Shown here piece after piece: positions 8,385-16,853 of a stretch of DNA of 64,000 nt. Each line of letters opens with the position of its first letter. The first letter of the stretch is position 1. Both the position numbers and the translations under genes were made by a program. This DNA is from Hydrogenophaga sp. Its GTDB lineage: Bacteria > Pseudomonadota > Gammaproteobacteria > Burkholderiales > Burkholderiaceae_C. The stretch is from NCBI RefSeq assembly GCF_026125825.1, contig NZ_JAHCKK010000004.1, positions 1 to 64,000 of the forward strand, in the 5' to 3' direction. The notes under the pieces are model-generated. The model had not been told where the DNA came from. It saw only the letters and a list, made by a program, of their open reading frames with translations, and did no database searches.

Positions 8385-9290
8385 ATGAACGATCCCACCA
8401 CGACCTTCAACCGCCTGCGCCCCCGGCTGCAGGGCATCGCCTACCGCATGCTGGGCTCCGCAGCCGAGGCCGAGGAGGTGGTGCAGGACGCCTGGCTGCG
8501 CTGGCACGAGGCCGCGCACGCCGACCTGGACAGCGGCGAGGCCTGGCTGGTCACCGTGACCACGCGCCTGGCGATCGACCGCCTGCGCAGCGCCAAAGTG
8601 CAGCGCGAGCACTACATCGGGACCTGGCTGCCCGAGCCGCTGCTGGGCGATGGGCCGGTGACGCCCGAGCAGATGCTCGAGCGCGCCGACGACGTGTCGG
8701 TGGCCTTTCTGGCCATGCTGGAGCGGCTGGCGCCTGAGGCGCGCGCGGCCTTTCTCATGCGCGAGGTGTTCGACGCCGACTATGGCGAGGTGGCGCAGGC
8801 CCTGGGCAAGACCGAGAGCGCCTGCCGCCAGATCGTGCACCGCGCCAAGGCGCAGCTGCAGGACGACCGACCGCGCCACATCGTGCCGCGCGAGGCCCAG
8901 CTGCGCCTGCTGCGCGGCTTTGCCGATGCCGCCGCCACCGGACAGTTCGACAGGCTGCAGTCGCTGCTGGCCGAAGACGCCCAGCTGATCGGCGACGGCG
9001 GCGGCAAGGTGCCGAGTATCGGCGTGCCCCTGGTGGGCGCGCGGCGCATTGCGCAGCTCTTCTACGCCACGCACCGGCGCTTCGGGGCGGGGGTGCGCTT
9101 CGAGGTCGTGGTGCTCAACGGGCAATGGGGCCTGCTGCGCTTCATCCAGGGCGGGCTGGAGTCGGCGCAGTCGTTCGTGACCGACGGCGAGCGCATCCTG
9201 CGCCTGCACGTGCAGCGCAACCCCGACAAGCTCGCGCGCATCGCCGCTGCGCTGGGGCGCGACGACGGCCAGACTGGGGGGCTGGCGTAG
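8385..9290 (+). CDS. ECF41-group RNA polymerase sigma factor (SigJ-like)
   Basis: The 301-residue protein has sigma region 2 (RLQGIAYRMLGSAAEAEEVV), region 4 (ALGKTESACRQIVHRAKAQL) and a C-terminal SnoaL-like extension. All three hallmarks of ECF41 are present: WLPEP at 81-85, DGGGK at 204-208 and NPDKL at 279-283. The extension takes the place of an anti-sigma factor and tunes activity. The gene is preceded by its own type of promoter (autoregulation) and followed by a carboxymuconolactone-decarboxylase-like gene with the same promoter, the standard ECF41 target arrangement. The inducing signal is unknown. Confidence 0.93.
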   Translation: MNDPTTTFNRLRPRLQGIAYRMLGSAAEAEEVVQDAWLRWHEAAHADLDSGEAWLVTVTTRLAIDRLRSAKVQREHYIGTWLPEPLLGDGPVTPEQMLERADDVSVAFLAMLERLAPEARAAFLMREVFDADYGEVAQALGKTESACRQIVHRAKAQLQDDRPRHIVPREAQLRLLRGFADAAATGQFDRLQSLLAEDAQLIGDGGGKVPSIGVPLVGARRIAQLFYATHRRFGAGVRFEVVVLNGQWGLLRFIQGGLESAQSFVTDGERILRLHVQRNPDKLARIAAALGRDDGQTGGLA

Positions 9291-9312
9291 CGACGGGTGA
9301 ACGGCCCCTGGC

Positions 9313-9339
9313 TGTCACAAACCCGAGGCCTTGACCGTC
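9313..9339 (+). promoter_or_regulatory. ECF41-type promoter of the AhpD-like/SDR pair
   Basis: TGTCACA at 9313-9319 and CGTC at 9336-9339, again with a 16-base spacer, lie 40 bases before the ATG at 9379. It copies the pattern at 8349-8375 and marks the sigma factor's target operon. Confidence 0.85.
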
Positions 9340-9378
9340 TTCAGAGGTGTGTTCCCCAACCCCTCTGAAAGGCGAAGC

Positions 9379-9837
9379 ATGACATCACCCCGACTCCCCT
9401 GGACCGAGATCGCCCCCAAGGCCTACCAGGCCATGGCCGCCGTCGGCGCCACCACCGCCGGCTCCTCGCTTGGCCCCATCCTGATCGAACTCGTGAAGAC
9501 CCGTGTCTCGCAGCTCAACGGCTGCGCCTTCTGCGTGGACATGCACGTGCGCGACCTGCGCAAGCACGGCGAGCGCTGGCAGCGCATCAACAGCCTTGTG
9601 ACCTGGCGCGAGGCGGGCCTGTACAGCGAGCGCGAGCGTGCCGCGCTCAACTGGGCCGAGTCCCTGACCCGCCTGGTGGATCACCACGGCAGCCGCGACG
9701 CCGATTTCGCGCTGCTACAGACCCAGCTCAGCGATCAGGAAATCGTCGAGCTGTGCTGGACCATCGCGCAGATCAACGCCTGGAACCGCATGGCCGTGGG
9801 CATGCACGCACCCGTGGCCCACAAGGAGATCGCATGA
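9379..9837 (+). CDS. Carboxymuconolactone decarboxylase / AhpD-like protein
   Basis: The 152-residue protein has the AhpD redox motif in NGCAFCVDMHVRD (two cysteines followed by histidine), with the usual helix EIVELCWTIAQINAWNRMA near the C-terminus. Such proteins act as alkylhydroperoxidase-like reductases and are the classic COE targets (carboxymuconolactone decarboxylase, oxidoreductase, epimerase) of ECF41 sigma factors. It starts at ATG 9379 after GGCGAAG and is coupled to the next gene by an ATGA overlap. Confidence 0.88.
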   Translation: MTSPRLPWTEIAPKAYQAMAAVGATTAGSSLGPILIELVKTRVSQLNGCAFCVDMHVRDLRKHGERWQRINSLVTWREAGLYSERERAALNWAESLTRLVDHHGSRDADFALLQTQLSDQEIVELCWTIAQINAWNRMAVGMHAPVAHKEIA

Positions 9838-10574
9838 ACATCGTGGTCATCGGAGGCAGCGGCCTCATCGGGAAACAACTCACCGCCCTGCTGCGCCAGG
9901 CCGGCCATGGGGTCACCGCGGCCTCGCCTTCGTCGGGTGTCAACGCCGTCACCGGCCAAGGCCTGAGCGAGGCGCTGGCCGGCGCGCAGGTGGTGGTGGA
10001 TGTGAGCAACTCGCCGTCCTTCGAGGACGAGGCGGTGATGCACTTCTTCCGCCAATCCACCCGCAACCTGCTGGACGCCAGCGCGCGCGCCGGTGTGAGG
10101 CACTTCGTCGCCTTGTCGGTGGGCGGCTCTGAGCGCGTCGTCGCGAGCGGCTACTTCCGCGCCAAGGTGGCGCAGGAAGCGCTGATCCAGGAAGGGCGGG
10201 TGCCGTACACCATCGTGCGCGCCACGCAATTCCACGAGTTCCTGATGGCGATCGCCGACGTGGCCACCGAAGGCCGGACCGTGCGCCTGCCCCCGGCGCC
10301 GCTGCAGCCCATCGCGGCCAGCGACGTGGCCGGGGCGCTGGCCGACGTGGCGGTCCAGCCCCCGCTCAACGGGACCTGCGAGGTCGCGGGGCCCCAGGCC
10401 GTGCCACTGGACCAGCTCGTGCGGCAGCTGTTGCAGGCGCGCCAGGACCCGCGCGAGGTGGTGTCGGACCCGCAGGCCACCTACTTCGGCTCGCCACTGG
10501 AAGGCCCTGCCCTGATCCCCGGCCCCGGCGCGCGCATCGGCAAGGTGTCGCTGGCTCAGTGGCTGGCTTCATAG
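9834..10574 (+). CDS. SDR/NmrA-like NAD(P)-binding oxidoreductase
   Basis: The protein is 246 residues long and begins MNIVVIGGSGLIGKQL, a Rossmann nucleotide-binding loop, followed by VVVDVSNSPSF and a HFVALSVGGSER strand typical of atypical short-chain dehydrogenases (NmrA/YwnB type). Its ATG overlaps the stop of the AhpD-like gene, making it the second member of the ECF41-controlled operon. Substrate unknown. Confidence 0.83.
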   Translation: MNIVVIGGSGLIGKQLTALLRQAGHGVTAASPSSGVNAVTGQGLSEALAGAQVVVDVSNSPSFEDEAVMHFFRQSTRNLLDASARAGVRHFVALSVGGSERVVASGYFRAKVAQEALIQEGRVPYTIVRATQFHEFLMAIADVATEGRTVRLPPAPLQPIAASDVAGALADVAVQPPLNGTCEVAGPQAVPLDQLVRQLLQARQDPREVVSDPQATYFGSPLEGPALIPGPGARIGKVSLAQWLAS

Positions 10575-10697
10575 CAGGACCTGCCTGGAGCAGGCGCAGG
10601 CCCTTGTGCGCCGTGCCCGCCAAGTCGAGGCATTGGGCGAGGGAGTAAGGCGCCCAGGCCCATCGCCCTGTGACAAGACGCGTGTACGCTCTGGCCC

Positions 10698-11423
10698 ATG
10701 CACCTGATCCAGACCTTTGATGCGGGCGTGCTCGAATTGCGCCTGAACCGCCCCGCGCGCCTCAACGCCCTCACGCTGGCGCTCGCGAGCGACCTGCTGG
10801 CGGCGGCGCAGGCGGGTGTCGCCGATCCGGCGGTCCGGGTCGTCCTGCTCACCGGCGAAGGCCGCGCCTTCTGCGCCGGCAAGGACCGGGACGACCCGCC
10901 CACCCCCGCCTTCGTGCAGACCCTGCAAGCCCTGGCCTCGGTGCTTGTGGGCTGCCCCCAGCCGGTGGTGACGGCGGTGCAGGGCTGGGTGGTGGGCGCC
11001 GGTGTCGAGCTCATGCTCAACGGCGACCTCACCCTGGCCGCGCGCGGCGCGCGCCTGGCGCTGCCCGAGGTGCAGGTGGGCCTGTTCGGCACCGGTGGCG
11101 TGGCCGCGTTGCTGCCGCGCCTGGTGGGGCTGCAGAAGGCCAAGGGCCTGCTGATGCTGGGACAGGAGCTGGGGGCTGAGGATGCCGAGCGCTGGGGCCT
11201 GGTGTGGCAAGTGGTGGACGACGACGCGTTGCCGGCCCAGGCGCGCCAGCTGGCGCAGCGGCTGGCGGCCAGCAGCCCGGCGCTGCTCGCCGAGGTCAAG
11301 CAACTCTTGCACCGGGAACACCTGGGCGATTTCGCCGCGTCGCTCGCGCGCGAGACCGCGGTGCACCAGCGCCTGGACCCCTTGAGCGGCACGGTCACCA
11401 ATCCGGGCAGCCAGCGGCGCTGA
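10698..11423 (+). CDS. Enoyl-CoA hydratase/isomerase family protein
   Basis: The 241-residue protein carries crotonase-fold landmarks: LRLNRPARLNALTLAL near the N-terminus, LLTGEGRAFCAGKD (first oxyanion-hole loop), VQGWVVGAGVELMLNGDL (second loop), and LALPEVQVGLFGTGGVAALL. An acidic residue at the EV position matches one catalytic glutamate of hydratases. It is a single gene with no beta-oxidation partners next to it, so the substrate is open. Confidence 0.85.
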   Translation: MHLIQTFDAGVLELRLNRPARLNALTLALASDLLAAAQAGVADPAVRVVLLTGEGRAFCAGKDRDDPPTPAFVQTLQALASVLVGCPQPVVTAVQGWVVGAGVELMLNGDLTLAARGARLALPEVQVGLFGTGGVAALLPRLVGLQKAKGLLMLGQELGAEDAERWGLVWQVVDDDALPAQARQLAQRLAASSPALLAEVKQLLHREHLGDFAASLARETAVHQRLDPLSGTVTNPGSQRR

Positions 11424-11447
11424 GGCGGTCTCTGCACAATGCCGGAC

Positions 11448-12050
11448 ATGACGACCACCCCGGCACCCCAACCCCGCTTCTTCCAGCCCGTTCCCCTCGA
11501 CAAGGCCTACCGCCTCATCAACCACGGCCCCACGGTGCTCGTGTCCTGCGCCCACGCCGGCGAGGTCAACGTGATGGCCGCTGCCTGGGCCTGTGCGCTG
11601 GACTTTTCACCGCCGAAGGTGACGGTGGTGATCGACAAGGCCACCCGCACGCGCGCGCTGGTGGAGGGCAGCGGGTGCTTTGCGTTGTGCGTGCCATCGG
11701 CTGGCCTGGCCGCGCTCACGCTGGGCGTGGGCACCGACAGCGCGCTCACCGTGCCGGACAAGCTCGCGCGCCATGGAGTGAAGGTCTTTGATGCGCCCGC
11801 GCACCCGGCCCTGCCGCTGGTGGAGGGCTGCGTGGCCTGGCTCGCGTGCCGGGTGATGCCCGAGCCGCACAACCAGGCCGCCTATGACCTGTTCATCGGC
11901 GAGGTGGTGGGCGCGTGGGCGGACGAGCGGGTCTTCCGCGCGGGGCGCTGGCACTTCGATGGCGCACCCGATCACCTGCGCACCCTGCATTACGTGGCCG
12001 GGGGGCAGTTCTACGCCACGGGGGCCTCGCTCCAGGTGGGCGGTGGCTGA
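11448..12050 (+). CDS. Flavin reductase family protein (FMN-binding split barrel)
   Basis: The 200-residue protein has the flavin-reductase-like pattern TVLVSCAHAGEVNVMAAAW, followed by LDFSPPKVTVVIDKATRTR and GSGCFALCVPS. These residues build the FMN site of the split-barrel fold. I placed the start at the ATG at 11448 (MTTTPAPQPRF); an in-frame ATG three codons upstream (11439) is also possible. The gene sits 24 bases after the hydratase gene and may be cotranscribed. Partner monooxygenase, if any, is not visible. Confidence 0.8.
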   Translation: MTTTPAPQPRFFQPVPLDKAYRLINHGPTVLVSCAHAGEVNVMAAAWACALDFSPPKVTVVIDKATRTRALVEGSGCFALCVPSAGLAALTLGVGTDSALTVPDKLARHGVKVFDAPAHPALPLVEGCVAWLACRVMPEPHNQAAYDLFIGEVVGAWADERVFRAGRWHFDGAPDHLRTLHYVAGGQFYATGASLQVGGG

Positions 12051-12068
12051 GGCCGGCGGGGTTTCGCC

Positions 12069-12302
12069 TCAGTAGTGCGGGGGCAGCTCGTCGCGCGGGT
12101 TGCGCACGACCGGCGCTGCCTGGGGGGCGCCCTGCTGGCGCAGGCGGCCGACCTCGCGCAGCAGCAGGTCGATCTGTTCCTGCTGGCGGGCCACCAGCTG
12201 GTTGAGCGTGTCGAGCAGATCGTCGGCGTAGCTGGCCTTGATTTCGAGTTCGGTCAGGCGCTGTTCGATCTCGGCGCCAGGGGTTTGGGAAAACGTGGTC
12301 AT
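12069..12302 (-). CDS. slyX: SlyX family protein
   Basis: The 77-residue protein is a predicted coiled coil (EIEQRLTELEIKASYADDLL, then TLNQLVARQQEQIDLLLREV), ending PRDELPPHY, the conserved SlyX tail (PPHY). The family's function is unknown; in enterics it lies beside slyD. The start is ATG 12302; the frame continues upstream without conserved sequence. Confidence 0.9.
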   Translation of the reverse strand: MTTFSQTPGAEIEQRLTELEIKASYADDLLDTLNQLVARQQEQIDLLLREVGRLRQQGAPQAAPVVRNPRDELPPHY

Positions 12303-12438
12303 CCCCCTATTGGACGACAGGTTGGCGTTGGCCGTGGCGCCAAAGCCACTGTGTGTCATCGCACAGACGCTCCTGGGCGGCTGCGCCACCCTCGGGTCCA
12401 TCCTGCGCCCTGTGCGCGACATGCCTGGAGGAGTCCCG

Positions 12439-12957
12439 ATGCCCGATGCCCGCCCGGCGGCTGAAACGCCCGCCTCGACCTGGTTCAGCGACACGCTGGT
12501 TCAGCTGCCCTCAGCGCCGCAACCCGATGGCATGCCGGCGGGTCACTGGATGAGCACCGCCGCCGCTTTCGCCGACACCGGGGGCCTGATCAGTGGTGAC
12601 GAACTGGCGCAATGCCTGCGTGAGCATGGCGAGCGCAACGGGAGCCTGGGCGTGACCCAGCCCGTCTCGCTCGTGGCGCGCTGGATCGTGTCGCGTGCGG
12701 TGGTGTCGATCGACACCCCCTGGGGTCACCTGCTGCCCATGTTCCAGTTCGATCTGCCGCGTGCCTCGCTGTACCCCGGGATGCCCGTGGTGCTGGCGGA
12801 ACTGCGCGGCGTGCTCGAAGGCGCGGAGCTGGCCTTGTGGTTCGTGACCCCCAACGAATGGCTTCAAGGGGAGCGCCCCGCGCTGGCGATGCACACCCGC
12901 CTGCCCGCCGTGCGGCACGCCGCGCGCGCCGACCGCTACGTGGCGCTGGGCGGCTGA
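12439..12957 (+). CDS. Conserved hypothetical protein, first of two tandem paralogues
   Basis: The 172-residue protein starts at ATG 12439, five bases after a strong GGAGGAG site (12427-12433). It shares with the next gene a long conserved core: AFADTGGL, GDELA, QPVSLVARWIVS, PWG, FQFDL, ALWFVTPNEWL and HTRLP. The layout (a helix carrying VARWIVS, then FQFD, then an NxWLxGxRP block) vaguely resembles Xre/MbcA/ParS toxin-binding proteins, but no toxin gene is adjacent and I do not assign that function. Divergent from slyX. Confidence 0.7.
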   Translation: MPDARPAAETPASTWFSDTLVQLPSAPQPDGMPAGHWMSTAAAFADTGGLISGDELAQCLREHGERNGSLGVTQPVSLVARWIVSRAVVSIDTPWGHLLPMFQFDLPRASLYPGMPVVLAELRGVLEGAELALWFVTPNEWLQGERPALAMHTRLPAVRHAARADRYVALGG

Positions 12958-13124
12958 GCCCTTTTGCGCTGCGCCTGGGCGCCGCCAGGCGTTTGGTGGC
13001 GGCACGGGGCCGGCGTGTGCCGCCCACCGGTCGCTGCGTGCCGTGGTGCAGATCGGCAGGCATGGCCTGCGGCATTCTTGGATCTCCTTGACCGCCCGCG
13101 CGCGGCACGTCTCCAGGGGATTCC

Positions 13125-13610
13125 ATGGCCAACCTTCACCTGCCCACCCTCTCGCCGATGAATCGCTGTCAGGCGATGCGGTCCACGGCCAGCAGCGACG
13201 CGAACCGCTGGATGTCCATGGCCGCGGCGTTTGCCGACACCGGGGGGCTGGTCGGCGGGGACGAACTGGCCGACCTCATCCGCCATCAGTCCCTGCACAA
13301 CGCGGCGCTGCAAATTTCCCAGCCGGTGTCGCTGGTGGCGCGCTGGATCGTCTCGGGCCGGGCCATCTCCATGGACAGCCCCTGGGGCATCGTCTTGCCG
13401 TTGTTCCAGTTCGATCTGGAGCGCGGCAACCTGCACCCGGAGGTGCCCATGGTGCGGGCGGAACTGGGCGACGTTCTCCAGGGGCCGGAGGTGGCCCTCT
13501 GGTTCGTGACCCCCAACCAGTGGCTCGGCGGCGATCGGCCGGTGGAGGCCCTGCACACCCGGTTGCCGCAAGTGCGGCGCGCCGCCCGCCATGTGGCGCA
13601 CAGCGCCTGA
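13125..13610 (+). CDS. Conserved hypothetical protein, second tandem paralogue
   Basis: The 161-residue product is clearly homologous to the preceding gene across about 120 residues (AFADTGGLVGGDELADLI, QPVSLVARWIVSGRAIS, LFQFDLERG, ALWFVTPNQWLGGDRPVEAL, HTRLPQVRRAAR) but differs at the N-terminus. The 167 bp between the two genes differs from the upstream region, so the duplication is not recent. Function unknown. It ends 11 bases before the convergent lipoprotein gene. Confidence 0.7.
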   Translation: MANLHLPTLSPMNRCQAMRSTASSDANRWMSMAAAFADTGGLVGGDELADLIRHQSLHNAALQISQPVSLVARWIVSGRAISMDSPWGIVLPLFQFDLERGNLHPEVPMVRAELGDVLQGPEVALWFVTPNQWLGGDRPVEALHTRLPQVRRAARHVAHSA

Positions 13611-13621
13611 CACCACGGGAT

Positions 13622-14209
13622 TCAGATGCGCGGTTCGCCGCTCTCGTTGACCAGGATGGTGCGCCCCGGAGGCGAGCTCATCTGCACATGGTGCTGCACC
13701 CCACGGAAGGTGTAGCTCACGTCCCAGTACTCGGGCGCGCTGTTGCTGCTCACGTTGGTGCAGCGTTGCACGTCCTGCGTCTGCGGGTTGTTGCGGCCCA
13801 CGTTCGAGCCCACGGCCGCACCCGCCACCGCACCACCGACGGTGGCGATGTCGCGGCCCGTGCCGCCACCGATCTGGTGACCCAGGATGCCGCCGATCAC
13901 GCCGCCGACGATCGCGCCAGGCACGTTGCGCCGGCGCTCGACTTCCTCGCGCTCGATCCAGCAGCGCTGCCCGCCACCGTAGATGGCGCGCGAGGCGCTC
14001 ACCGGCACTTCATACAGGGTTTCCGACTCGCGGCGGCGGTAGTCGCGCGCCACCGGCTGGCCCGGGGCGGGGGCCTGGTACACCGGTGAAGGGTAGGCCT
14101 GTGAACTCACGGGCGGGCTGGAGCCGCACCCGGCGAGACCCAGCGCGGCGACCGCCGCCAGCAAGGCGTTGCGGTGGGACACATGGAAGGGGGTGTGAAA
14201 GAGGTTCAT
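13622..14209 (-). CDS. Glycine-zipper (2TM) outer-membrane lipoprotein
   Basis: The 195-residue protein starts at ATG 14209 after a perfect AAGGAG. It has a lipoprotein signal with lipobox LAGC (about residues 25-28), a Pro/Ser-rich linker, and a glycine-zipper block (GAIVGGVIGGILGHQIGGG, then GRDIATVGGAVAGAAVGSNV), as in SlyB/Rick_17kDa_Anti proteins. These sit in the outer membrane and span or stabilise it. The C-terminal domain (DVSYTFRGVQHHVQM) is typical of the beta-proteobacterial version. Confidence 0.88.
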   Translation of the reverse strand: MNLFHTPFHVSHRNALLAAVAALGLAGCGSSPPVSSQAYPSPVYQAPAPGQPVARDYRRRESETLYEVPVSASRAIYGGGQRCWIEREEVERRRNVPGAIVGGVIGGILGHQIGGGTGRDIATVGGAVAGAAVGSNVGRNNPQTQDVQRCTNVSSNSAPEYWDVSYTFRGVQHHVQMSSPPGRTILVNESGEPRI

Positions 14210-14348
14210 GGTCGCTCCTTGTGGGATGGCAAATTCATGCCTTCCAATGTGCGCCTGGCCCCCTGGGGCGGTCTGTGCGGCAGGACACCGACGCGCAGGA
14301 GGGCCTCTGCCGGCCGCGCAACGGCCCTGTGCTACAACGCAAGGCACC

Positions 14349-14891
14349 ATGAACGCCCGCGTGTTGGCCGTCCACCGCAGCCCCCTGCACCAGTTCTCCA
14401 AGGATCGGGTGCACGCGATCACCTTGCTCGAGGGCCTGGGCGTGCAAGGCGACGCGCATTGCGGGGCCACGGTGCAGCACCTCTCGCGCGTGGCGCGAGA
14501 CCCGAGCCGCCCCAACTTGCGCCAGGTGCATCTGCTGCAGGCCGAGCTGTTCGCGACCCTGGCCCGACAGGGGCACACGGTCCACCCGGGCGAGCTGGGT
14601 GAGAACATCACCACCGAAGGCATCGATCTGCTGGAACTCTCCACGGGCACCGAGCTGCAGCTGGGGCGCGAGGCCCGGGTGCGGATCACCGGCCTGCGCA
14701 ACCCCTGCGTGCAGATCGATCGATTTCAGCCCGGCCTGCGGGCCGCCGTGCTGGACCGCACGGCCGACGGCGAACTGGTGAGAAAGGCCGGGGTGATGGC
14801 GGTGGTGCTGCACGGTGGCGAGATCTCTGCGCAGGACCGCATCCAGGTGCTGCGTTCCCCCGTCCCGCACGTGCCGCTCAGGCCGGTCTAG
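14349..14891 (+). CDS. MOSC domain-containing protein
   Basis: The 180-residue protein contains the MOSC core: GLGVQGDAHCGATVQH, LRQVHLLQAELF, HPGELGENITTEGIDLL, RVRITGLRNPCVQID with the conserved cysteine, and a final GGEISAQDRI. MOSC proteins bind or deliver sulfur from persulfides and are linked to molybdenum cofactor enzymes. Its stop codon shares the palindrome CTAG with the stop of thiE on the other strand. Confidence 0.87.
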   Translation: MNARVLAVHRSPLHQFSKDRVHAITLLEGLGVQGDAHCGATVQHLSRVARDPSRPNLRQVHLLQAELFATLARQGHTVHPGELGENITTEGIDLLELSTGTELQLGREARVRITGLRNPCVQIDRFQPGLRAAVLDRTADGELVRKAGVMAVVLHGGEISAQDRIQVLRSPVPHVPLRPV

Positions 14892-15811
14892 TCGCGCGCC
14901 AGCGCGGCCTTCCACTCGGCCACGGCCGCGTCCAGGTCGGGCGCGGCCATGAGGGCACGCACCACGCCCACGGAACGCACGTTGGCCTTGAGCACCTCGG
15001 GCAGGTTGTGCAGATCGATGCCGCCGATCGCCATGTGCGTGACCCCTGAGCGAAGCAGCGCCGCGTACGCGCGCAGGCGGCCCGTGCCCTGGGGCGCGGT
15101 GGCCATCTGTTTGAGCGTGGTGGGAAACACCGCGCCCATGGCGATGTAGCTCGGGTTGTGGCGTTCGGCCGTGAGCATCTCGGCGTAACCGTGGGTGCTC
15201 AGCCCCAGGCGCAACCCGGCGTGCCGGATGGCGGCCAGGTCGTCGGGCGCCATGGCCTGCAGGTCTTCCTGGCCCAGGTGCACGCCGTAGGCGCCGGCTT
15301 CGATGGCCTCTTGCCAGTGGTCGTTGATGAACAGCAGCGCGCCCGTGCCCTGCACGCCGGCCACGGCGGCGCGCACTTCGGCACGGATGGCCTGCGCGTC
15401 GCCCGACTTGAACCGAAGCTGCACCGTGGGCACGCCCGCGCGCGCCATGCGGACTGTCCATTCGGCATCCGGCATCACTGCGTAGAGCCCCAGTTCGGCC
15501 GGGCAGGGCGCGAAGGCGTTCTCGCGCGGGTAGGGCGCCATGTCGAAGTCGGCCGGCTCGTCGGGCCAGTGCCCGGCGTCGAAGCGGCCGGTGCGCCGCG
15601 TGCGGGTGGACCAGGCACGCGCCACGCAAACGGCATCGATGTCGATGAAGCCAAGTTCGTGGGCGGCCTGCAGGGCGGCGACGAACACCGGGTCGTCGGA
15701 CGCGGGCGCGGGCGCCACCGCGTGGGCGGCCACGGGCAAGGCGAGCGTGGCGCGGTGGGCATTCACGATGGCCTGGACCATCGCTTCGGTGGAGGTGAGG
15801 GTGGTGCTCAT
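14888..15811 (-). CDS. thiE: Thiamine phosphate synthase with N-terminal extension
   Basis: The protein joins HMP-PP and the thiazole phosphate to thiamine phosphate in the cytoplasm. The catalytic barrel is in the C-terminal 200 residues: PTVQLRFKS, LLFINDHWQEAIEAGAYGVHLGQEDL, LGLSTHGYAEM, YIAMGAVFPTTLK and MAIGGIDLHNLPEV, all in the ThiE order. At 307 residues it is about 100 longer than usual; the N-terminal segment (DPVFVAALQAAHELGFIDID) has no function I recognise. The ATG overlaps the thiG stop. It is last in the thiO-thiS-thiG-thiE operon. Confidence 0.9.
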   Translation of the reverse strand: MSTTLTSTEAMVQAIVNAHRATLALPVAAHAVAPAPASDDPVFVAALQAAHELGFIDIDAVCVARAWSTRTRRTGRFDAGHWPDEPADFDMAPYPRENAFAPCPAELGLYAVMPDAEWTVRMARAGVPTVQLRFKSGDAQAIRAEVRAAVAGVQGTGALLFINDHWQEAIEAGAYGVHLGQEDLQAMAPDDLAAIRHAGLRLGLSTHGYAEMLTAERHNPSYIAMGAVFPTTLKQMATAPQGTGRLRAYAALLRSGVTHMAIGGIDLHNLPEVLKANVRSVGVVRALMAAPDLDAAVAEWKAALARD

Positions 15812-16626
15812 GCGCCGTGGTGCCAGAAAGGGGTGCCCATCACGGGCGTGCTCGGCTGCGCGCTGGCCTGGGGCTGCATCGCGCCGGATCGGAAGGCGGC
15901 GCGACCGGCGCGCACGGCGTCGGCGAAGGCGCCGGCCATGTCCACCGGCGACTGCGCCAGCGCCACGGCGGTGTTGAGCAGCACGGCGTCAAAGCCCCAC
16001 TCCATCACGGTGCAGGCATGCGAGGGCAGACCCAGGCCGGCGTCCACGATCAGCGGCACGTTCAGGCGCTCGCGCAGCAGGCGCATGGCATAGGGGTTCA
16101 CCGGGCCCTGGCCGGTGCCGATGGGCGCGGCCCAGGGCATCACGGCCTGGCAGCCCACGTCCACGAGGCGCTGGCACAGCACCAGGTCTTCGGTGCAGTA
16201 GGGCAGCACCTTGAAGCCGTCGTTGATGAGCTGGCGCGCGCAGTCCACCAGGTTGAGCGTGTCGGGCTGCAGGCTGTAGTCGTCGCCGATGAGTTCGAGC
16301 TTGATCCACGGCGTGTTGAACACTTCGCGTGCCATCTGCGCGGTGGTGATCACTTCCTGGGCGGTGTGGCAGCCGGCGGTGTTGGGCAGCACCGGCACGG
16401 CCAGTTCCTGCAGCAGCTTCCAGAACGCCGCACCGGCCTCGGGCTGCGCGGCACCCTGGCGCCGCAGCGAGGCGGTGAGCATGGCAGGCTGGGCGCGCTT
16501 CACGGCGGCTTCGAGCGTGGCCGGTGACGGGTAGCGCGAGGTGCCCAGCAGCAGGCGGCCGGCAAAGGTCTCGCCGTAGAGCACCAGCGGGTCTTCCTGG
16601 GTGAGCGGTGGGGTGTTCATGTCCAT
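15808..16626 (-). CDS. thiG: Thiazole synthase
   Basis: The 272-residue protein forms the thiazole ring from deoxyxylulose phosphate, dehydroglycine and ThiS thiocarboxylate. Diagnostic segments are ETFAGRLLLGTSRYPS, VLPNTAGCHTAQEVI, WIKLELIGDD, VMPWAAPIGTGQGPVNP, and VPLIVDAGLGLPSHA. I chose ATG 16626 because AGGAGA lies just ahead of it; a second in-frame ATG at 16620 is possible. It sits between thiS and thiE, overlapping thiE by four bases. Confidence 0.95.
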   Translation of the reverse strand: MDMNTPPLTQEDPLVLYGETFAGRLLLGTSRYPSPATLEAAVKRAQPAMLTASLRRQGAAQPEAGAAFWKLLQELAVPVLPNTAGCHTAQEVITTAQMAREVFNTPWIKLELIGDDYSLQPDTLNLVDCARQLINDGFKVLPYCTEDLVLCQRLVDVGCQAVMPWAAPIGTGQGPVNPYAMRLLRERLNVPLIVDAGLGLPSHACTVMEWGFDAVLLNTAVALAQSPVDMAGAFADAVRAGRAAFRSGAMQPQASAQPSTPVMGTPFWHHGA

Positions 16627-16639
16627 GGCAGGTCTCTCC

Positions 16640-16837
16640 TCAGCCCCCGGTGATGGGGGCGATGATTTCAATGCGGTCGCCGTCGTTGAGCCGGTGCTGC
16701 GCGTAGCCGGTGCGGGGCACGAACTGCAGGTTGACAGCGGCGGCGAACACGGCGGGCGGCTCCCAGACGCGCAGGGCATCGGCCAGCGTGGCGCCGTCGG
16801 GCAGTTCGCGGGTTTCCTGGTTGATGATCACGTTCAT
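16640..16837 (-). CDS. thiS: Sulfur carrier protein ThiS
   Basis: This 65-residue ubiquitin-like protein ends IIAPITGG; the terminal GG is adenylated and thiocarboxylated to give sulfur to ThiG. Sequence ELPDGATLADAL and VNLQFVPR fit the family. Only 13 bases separate it from thiG and 16 from thiO. No thiF is seen nearby; MoeB-type enzymes often supply that step. Confidence 0.95.
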   Translation of the reverse strand: MNVIINQETRELPDGATLADALRVWEPPAVFAAAVNLQFVPRTGYAQHRLNDGDRIEIIAPITGG

Positions 16838-16853
16838 GCGAGGTTCCGTTCGT

